From Verrucomicrobia bacterium UBA1727 (GTDB taxonomy: Bacteria > Verrucomicrobiota > Kiritimatiellia > RFP12 > UBA1067): a stretch of 9,569 bases of DNA. The stretch is taken from assembly GCA_002315875.1 (NCBI GenBank), contig DCIL01000051.1, forward strand, positions 1 to 9,569, written 5' to 3'. Made by a program: the position numbers and the translations under genes. The first letter of the stretch is position 1, and the number at the start of each line of letters is the position of its first letter. Below the pieces are notes generated by a model. That model was not told where the DNA came from. It made no database searches and saw nothing but the letters and a program-made list of their open reading frames with translations. Of the stretch, positions 5,147-9,569 are shown piece after piece.

Positions 5147-7672
5147 TTATCCTTCGGTTGGGTTGTCGTTGTTTTCTGAAACTTCTTCGATGCCATCGAG
5201 AAGCGGCTGTGATTCTGTTTCCGCTCCCGCTTCTGCCGCAGACGCTCCTCCTTCGTTGGAGATGATGGCGGCCATGTCGTCCTCGGACATTATGATCTGG
5301 CGCGGACCCATTCCCGATTGAGCCGTGACGATGCCGCGATTGGCGAGCATGTCGAGGATCTTGGCGGCGTGGTTGTATCCCCAGCCCATCTGCCGCTGGA
5401 AGTGGGAAGTCGAGGCGCGCTTCGTGTTGAGGACACACTCCACCGCCTTGATGAAATCGCTCGCTGCTGCATTTGCCTTGACTTGGGCGCGCGCGGCGAC
5501 CGCCTCTTCCTTGGCGGCGGCTTCGTTGTCCTCTGCGTTGATTTCGGCGAACGGATCGATCTCCTGATCCTTGATGCGGTCGAGGTTCTTCTTGAACTTC
5601 TCATCGAATTGGGTATTGGCGTGCTGTTCGATGAAGGCAACGACACGGCTGATCTCCTCGTCTGAAATCCAAGCGCCCTGGGCGCGAATGAGCTGCCCGT
5701 CATTGCCCTTGAAGAGCATGTCGCCGCGACCGATCAGGTTCTCTGCGCCGCCGTCGTCGAGAATCGTGCGCGAGTCGATGGCGGTTGCGGTCTTGAAGGC
5801 GACGCGTCCAGGAATGTTCGCCTTGATCGTGCCGGTGATGACCTTGGCATCGGGACGCTGGGTGGCGAGGATGAGGTGAATGCCGGCGGCGCGGGCCTTG
5901 GCGGTGAGACGCGAGATGTGGGGCACGACCTCCTTCGCGCACTGGCTCATGAGGTCCGCCACCTCGTCGATGATGATGACGATGTACGGAATCGTCTTCG
6001 GCATATCCGACCCTACCGCGGTATCGCCGCCGAACATGTCCGTCTGGGTGAACTGCAGGCGGTGGTTGAAGTCGTAGATGTTGCGGACGCGCGCACGGGC
6101 GAAAAGCTTGAGGCGCTTCTCCATTTCCGCAACCGCCCAGACGAGCGATGTCGCGGCCTTGCGGTTTTCGGTGATGATCGGCACGATCAGGTGGGGAATG
6201 GACGAGTAGCAGGTGAATTCCACCGACTTCGGGTCGACCATGATGAGTTTGAGCTGCTCCGGCGTGCGCGTCATCAGCAGTCCGTTGATGATCGCATTCA
6301 AACAGACGGACTTTCCTTGTCCCGTCGCACCTGCGACAAGCATGTGCGGCATCTTCGCAAGATCCGCTACAAGTTCCTTGCCCGCGGCATCTTTGCCGAA
6401 GAGCAGCGGAAGCTCGGCCTTGAAGTTCCGGAAGGCCTCCGACTCGAAAACTTCGCGGAAGGAGATTCCGGCGGGTTTCTTGTTCGGCACTTCGACGCCG
6501 ATATGGTTTTCGCCTGGAATCGGCGCCTCGATGCGAATGGACTTCGCCTTGAGCGCGCCCATGAGGTTGTCCGAAATGTTGGTGACCGCAGAATACTTCG
6601 TCCCGGGCGCGAGCGCGAGCGCGTACTTGGTGACTACCGGCCCCGGGACATCATAGGCAACGCTCGCCTCGATGCCGAAGAGGTTGAGTGTATCCACGAG
6701 CAATTCGCGCATCTCGTGAATGTCACCGTGGTCAGCGGCGGATTCCTTGCGCGGATTGAGAAGCGCGATGGACGGCAGAACGTAGGGGCCTTTGTCGGGA
6801 GAGGGTTGAGAGAGTTGAGAAGGTTGAGAGGGTTGGGAGGGTTGAGATGGTTGAGAAGGTTGAGAGAGTTGAGAGGGTTGAGAGGGTTGGGAGAGTTTGG
6901 CGGCTTCTTTTGCAAGGCGCTTTTCTTCCTTGGCGCGAAGCTTCTCTTCACGGATTCGTTCCTTCTCTTCCTCGCGCTGGCGAAGAGCCGCCTCACGCGC
7001 GGCCTGGGCGGCGCGGACGCGCTCCATCTCGGCATCATGCGCGGCGATTTCTTCGGCGCTGGCGTCCGGCGGCAGATCGGCCGGCATCGCATTGCCGCGG
7101 GCAAGCGCCCAGTTGGCGGAGCCGACTATCGCCTTCAGGATATTGCCGATTCCGATCATGGCGATGATGGACGCGACCATGGCGATTGTCGAGAGAACCG
7201 CTGCGGCGAATTCGCTGATGAGAGGAGTGAGGAGTTTCGTCATCACGAGATGTCCGATGACGCCGCCGGCATCGGCGATGTTCAGGGTCTGGACGGAATT
7301 TCCAATGAACGGAGTGTGAGGCGCGATGACCTGCAGGAGACAGGCGGACGAGGCGAGGAAGAGCGCGAAGCAGATGAGTCGCTTCAGCAGATCGGCAAAC
7401 TTCCAGGATCGATGGATGAAGACCGCGAGTACGAAGACCGGCGGCAGTAGCCAAGCCGCGAGGCCGAGGAACGTGAACGAACCATAGGCGAAGAGGTCGC
7501 CAATCGGACCGATCCAGTTCGAGGAGGGTGCCGGCGGAATCGCAAGCGAGTCCATCGCCCGCCAGTCGTAGGTGGCAAGCGCCAATAGCGGAAAGAGGGC
7601 GAGCGGAAAGAGCAGCCACGAGAAGAGGCGTCCCTTCGATACGGGCTCAGCGGGTACGGAAAATTGTTTCAT
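5147..7672 (-). CDS. ftsK: DNA translocase FtsK
   Basis: The product is 841 residues from ATG 7672. The N-terminus has four membrane helices (about 16-34, 66-86, 97-116, 148-176), with the conserved NWIGPIGD loop, that anchor it at the division septum. A charged coiled-coil (about 205-258) and a Ser-Gln-Pro/Leu repeat linker (261-290) lead to the hexameric motor. Walker A is GATGQGKS (448-455), Walker B ends at Asp569-Glu570 in IIIDEVADL, and the ATQRPDAKVITGTIKANIP segment is typical. The winged-helix gamma domain (about 739-797, QRQMGWGYNHAAKILDML) is where FtsK recognises KOPS-type polar sequences. An acidic tail follows. FtsK pumps chromosome termini through the septum and triggers XerCD at dif. 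No Shine-Dalgarno precedes ATG 7672, and the gene overlaps the upstream micro-ORF by 26 nt, so translation by re-initiation is likely. A TTG at 7729 would add 19 residues without family support. Confidence 0.95.
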   Translation of the reverse strand: MKQFSVPAEPVSKGRLFSWLLFPLALFPLLALATYDWRAMDSLAIPPAPSSNWIGPIGDLFAYGSFTFLGLAAWLLPPVFVLAVFIHRSWKFADLLKRLICFALFLASSACLLQVIAPHTPFIGNSVQTLNIADAGGVIGHLVMTKLLTPLISEFAAAVLSTIAMVASIIAMIGIGNILKAIVGSANWALARGNAMPADLPPDASAEEIAAHDAEMERVRAAQAAREAALRQREEEKERIREEKLRAKEEKRLAKEAAKLSQPSQPSQLSQPSQPSQPSQPSQPSQLSQPSPDKGPYVLPSIALLNPRKESAADHGDIHEMRELLVDTLNLFGIEASVAYDVPGPVVTKYALALAPGTKYSAVTNISDNLMGALKAKSIRIEAPIPGENHIGVEVPNKKPAGISFREVFESEAFRNFKAELPLLFGKDAAGKELVADLAKMPHMLVAGATGQGKSVCLNAIINGLLMTRTPEQLKLIMVDPKSVEFTCYSSIPHLIVPIITENRKAATSLVWAVAEMEKRLKLFARARVRNIYDFNHRLQFTQTDMFGGDTAVGSDMPKTIPYIVIIIDEVADLMSQCAKEVVPHISRLTAKARAAGIHLILATQRPDAKVITGTIKANIPGRVAFKTATAIDSRTILDDGGAENLIGRGDMLFKGNDGQLIRAQGAWISDEEISRVVAFIEQHANTQFDEKFKKNLDRIKDQEIDPFAEINAEDNEAAAKEEAVAARAQVKANAAASDFIKAVECVLNTKRASTSHFQRQMGWGYNHAAKILDMLANRGIVTAQSGMGPRQIIMSEDDMAAIISNEGGASAAEAGAETESQPLLDGIEEVSENNDNPTEG
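6803..6892 (-). repeat. 9-bp tandem repeat, ten units, inside ftsK
   Basis: Ten consecutive in-frame copies of a TCTCAACCC-like unit encode SQP (eight times) and SQL (units 3 and 9). Differences are confined mostly to the third codon positions and the CCC/CTC swap. It lies in the flexible linker between membrane and motor parts, where a change in copy number would alter length by three residues at a time and not break the frame. Confidence 0.9.
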
Positions 7673-7784
7673 TGTTGCGGGATGTGGTGAGCGTTTCGTT
7701 TTTAAGTGAATGATAGAGTACGATCGCAAGGATCAGGGCGAGAAGCTTAAGCCCCCAGCTTCCTTTGAAGAAGAAGTCCTTCAT
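7647..7784 (-). CDS. 45-residue membrane micro-protein resembling the CdaR/YbbR N-terminal anchor only
   Basis: The ORF is short but well supported. Its ATG overlaps the cdaA stop as ATGA, a GGGAG ribosome site lies 9 nt upstream (7798-7794), and its 3' end overlaps the ftsK start by 26 nt. The peptide begins MKDFFFKGSWGLKLLALILA and continues IVLYHSLKNET, a single N-in membrane helix followed by a polar tail of about 20 residues. CdaR (YbbR), the membrane partner that modulates CdaA, is encoded next to cdaA in many bacteria and starts in the same way: a basic patch, an Asn/Trp-(V/L)K-(I/L)(I/L)-(A/S)L helix, LLY, then the extracytoplasmic YbbR repeats. Here the repeats are missing. It could be a CdaA-binding micro-protein, a degraded cdaR remnant, or a translational coupler for ftsK. 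Function is inferred from position and helix pattern only. Confidence 0.7.
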   Translation of the reverse strand: MKDFFFKGSWGLKLLALILAIVLYHSLKNETLTTSRNNETIFRTR

Positions 7785-8623
7785 GATTTCTTTCTCCCAT
7801 TGAGGCGGCTCTTTATCAGTCTGTCGGAGAGCGCGAGAATTGTACTGCGGCGATATCTCGTTTCGGGCATTGCCTTGGCTACCCAGCGCGATATCGACTG
7901 GACGGTCTGAGGCCCGGTGTACTTGAGGAGTCGTCCGTTATGGGCGATAGAGACCGTGCCGTTTTCTTCGGAGACCACGATGGCGAGCGCATCGGTTTCT
8001 TCGGAAATGCCGACCGCGGCACGATGGCGCATGCCGCTGGTTATGAGCTCGGGATTGTTGCTTACTGGAAAGACGCAATGCGCGGCGCTGAGGCGTCCAT
8101 TACGGACGATTACCCCGCCATCGTGAAGCGGTAGGGGCGGAGTGAAGATCGCGGTCAGCAGTTCCGCCGAGAAGACCGCGTCGAGAATGACGCCCGAGTC
8201 CTCGTAACCGCGCAGCGAAATGCCGCGCTCGAAGGCGAAAAGGGCACCCATCTTCCGCGCGGCAAGTCCGACGATGACTTCGGCGATGAAATCGGAAGTT
8301 GGCACTCCCTGGGGCGAGACCTTCTGCTTTTCAAGAACGCTGAAGGCGCCGACCTGACTGAGGATGCGGCGGATCTCCGGCTGGAAGATGACGACCGAGG
8401 AAATCGCGAGGTAGAAGAGGAGCCCTCTTACGAGAATCGTCAGCACATCGAAATGAAAGACGTAGGTGAAGGCGAAGAGCGCGGACGTGATAATGCCGAC
8501 ACCCATCAGCGCTTGACCGAACCTCGACCCCTTGGCGGCCCTGAGAATCGCGTAAATCGCCAGATAGAGGATGAATACCTGGACGATTGCAGAGATCGAG
8601 ATGTGCTGGAGGATCTGCTGCAT
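7781..8623 (-). CDS. cdaA: Diadenylate cyclase, membrane c-di-AMP synthase
   Basis: The product is 280 residues. Three N-terminal membrane helices (about 12-28, 38-56, 60-79) precede the conserved FQPEIRRILSQVG (80-92) and the DAC (DisA_N) domain. CdaA condenses two ATP into c-di-AMP, which controls potassium and osmolyte transport and so wall integrity. The catalytic motifs are HDGG (167-170), with Asp168 at the active site, and the RHR motif in GMRHRAA (197-203). The first motif is DGA in most described homologues, and the second usually reads GTRHRAA, so both carry one conservative-looking change. SEETDALAIVVSEENGTVS matches the family well. An AAGGA site (8638-8634) sits inside the end of ftsH, whose stop directly abuts the ATG. 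The downstream micro-ORF may encode a reduced CdaR-like partner; glmM, the other common neighbour, is not present in the window. Confidence 0.93.
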   Translation of the reverse strand: MQQILQHISISAIVQVFILYLAIYAILRAAKGSRFGQALMGVGIITSALFAFTYVFHFDVLTILVRGLLFYLAISSVVIFQPEIRRILSQVGAFSVLEKQKVSPQGVPTSDFIAEVIVGLAARKMGALFAFERGISLRGYEDSGVILDAVFSAELLTAIFTPPLPLHDGGVIVRNGRLSAAHCVFPVSNNPELITSGMRHRAAVGISEETDALAIVVSEENGTVSIAHNGRLLKYTGPQTVQSISRWVAKAMPETRYRRSTILALSDRLIKSRLNGRKKS

Positions 8624-9569
8624 TTAGCTTAAGTCCTTGTTCTCGATTGCCGGAGTTTCCTGTTCGATGACCATCGTCTCCGGCTCCGCGGGTTTGCCGC
8701 GCACCAGCTCTTCGACCTCGCGTCCGTCCATCGTCTCGCGCTCAATCAGTGTGTTGGCAAGCTGTTCGAGCTTTTCGTGGTTTTCCTGAAGCAGCTTCTC
8801 GGCCTCGGCATACGCTTCGTCAATGAGCTTCTTGACTTCTTCGTCGATTTCACGCGAGGTCTGTTCGCTGAACTGCGGAGGAAGTTCGCCTTCGGAGAAC
8901 TGGCTCGGTTCCTGGAAGGCCTGGAAGCCGAAGCGCTCGCTCATGCCGTAGCGGCAGATCATGTCGCGCGCGATTGCGGTCGCCTGACGGATGTCCTGCG
9001 AGGCGCCGGTCGAGATGTCGCCGGTGAACATCTTTTCGGCGATGCGTCCACCACAGCAGAGGCGAATCTCGGCGAGGAAGTAGGCTCGGGTATGGCCGAG
9101 CACATCCTTTTCGGGAAGCGCCATCGTCGCGCCGAGGGCTCGCCCGCGCGGAATGATCGTTACCTTGTGAAGGGGATCAGTATCGGGCAAGAGAACCTGC
9201 AGCAGCGCATGACCCGCTTCGTGCCATGCGGTCTTCTCACGCTCCTTCTGCGAGTACCCGGCAGATTTGCGCTCGCGTCCCCACAGCACCTTGTCGCGCG
9301 CCTCTTCCAAGGTCGCGTGATCGACAGCGTCGAGTTTCTTTCTCACGGCGAGCAGCGCGGCCTCGTTGAGAAGGTTCGCGAGGTCCGCACCCGAGAAGCC
9401 TGGCGTGCCGCGGGCGATGCGCTTGAGGTCGGCATCTTCGGCGAATTTTATCTTCTTTCCGTGCAGGGCGAGGATCTCCTCTCGTCCCTTGAGCGTCGGC
9501 AGTTCGACCATCACCTGACGGTCGAAGCGGCCGGGACGCAGCAAGGCCGAGTCGAGCGTGTCGGGACGG
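8624..9569 (-). CDS. ftsH: ATP-dependent zinc metalloprotease FtsH, 3' part (runs off the right edge)
   Basis: About 315 C-terminal residues are present and the frame stays open through the window edge; it begins in RPDTLDSALLRPGRFDRQV, the second region of homology of the AAA+ domain, with its arginine fingers. The AAA lid follows (GTPGFSGADLANLLNEAALLA). The M41 peptidase domain carries HEAGH (codons at 9223-9209) with the two zinc-binding His and catalytic Glu, and the later TGASQDI supplies the third ligand Asp. The C-terminus is a Glu/Lys-rich coiled helix and an acidic tail. FtsH is a membrane hexamer that degrades misfolded membrane proteins and regulators such as LpxC. The N-terminal membrane helices, Walker A and Walker B lie outside the window. 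The stop codon abuts the cdaA start with no gap, making ftsH part of the same operon. Confidence 0.96.
   Translation of the reverse strand, partial: RPDTLDSALLRPGRFDRQVMVELPTLKGREEILALHGKKIKFAEDADLKRIARGTPGFSGADLANLLNEAALLAVRKKLDAVDHATLEEARDKVLWGRERKSAGYSQKEREKTAWHEAGHALLQVLLPDTDPLHKVTIIPRGRALGATMALPEKDVLGHTRAYFLAEIRLCCGGRIAEKMFTGDISTGASQDIRQATAIARDMICRYGMSERFGFQAFQEPSQFSEGELPPQFSEQTSREIDEEVKKLIDEAYAEAEKLLQENHEKLEQLANTLIERETMDGREVEELVRGKPAEPETMVIEQETPAIENKDLS

Noticed and set aside
5142..5438. 99-residue N-terminal extension of the rodZ frame
   Set aside because: It overlaps the end of ftsK in another phase and is His/Arg-rich with no family match; ATG 5141 with its ribosome site starts the known HTH domain.
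6803..6892. Tandem repeats as a CRISPR array
   Set aside because: Units are 9 bp and contiguous without spacers, and they are in frame within ftsK.
5876..7450. 524-codon plus-strand open frame antisense to ftsK
   Set aside because: It is a shadow of ftsK: Arg/Leu-rich low-complexity translation, no domain, and its length follows from GC-rich codon use on the other strand.

Overview
The window looks like chromosomal DNA from a Gram-negative-type, fairly GC-rich bacterium of the PVC superphylum, possibly Kiritimatiellota or a related gut/sediment Verrucomicrobia-like lineage. That placement is an inference from gene style: a CPBP protease resembling the exosortase/PEP-CTERM-associated type, small CPxCG-type zinc ribbons, and a DGG-type CdaA. 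No rRNA or other marker is present to prove it.

Layout. The left 0.8 kb holds one plus-strand regulator gene (206-757) with two winged-helix domains. It is bracketed by two copies of the same perfect palindrome (28-bp core at 160-187, extended to 34 bp at 759-792). The left copy abuts an extended -10 promoter whose predicted start of transcription falls on the ATG, so the mRNA is probably leaderless. Next, a good sigma70-type promoter (977-1005) drives a two-gene plus-strand unit: a secreted NodB/CE4-like polysaccharide deacetylase (1031-1723) and an overlapping CPBP intramembrane protease (1698-2291).

The remaining 7.3 kb is one tightly packed minus-strand gene train, read from the right edge leftward: ftsH (3' part only), cdaA (diadenylate cyclase), a 45-codon membrane micro-ORF resembling only the N-terminal anchor of CdaR/YbbR, ftsK, a rodZ-like gene, nagB, a small zinc-ribbon protein, and a membrane-anchored DNA/RNA non-specific endonuclease. 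Gaps range from overlaps of 4-26 bp to 26 bp, so this is very likely one operon whose promoter lies outside the window. It groups membrane proteolysis (FtsH), c-di-AMP synthesis (CdaA), chromosome segregation and division (FtsK), cell-shape control (RodZ) and amino-sugar catabolism (NagB). The last minus-strand gene runs into the CPBP gene tail to tail, with a 10-bp overlap and no room for a conventional terminator.

The observations I consider most worth a second look are the twin palindromes around the duplicated-HTH regulator, the truncated CdaR-like micro-ORF between cdaA and ftsK, the deacetylase/CPBP pair, and the 9-bp minisatellite coding for a Ser-Gln-Pro linker in FtsK.
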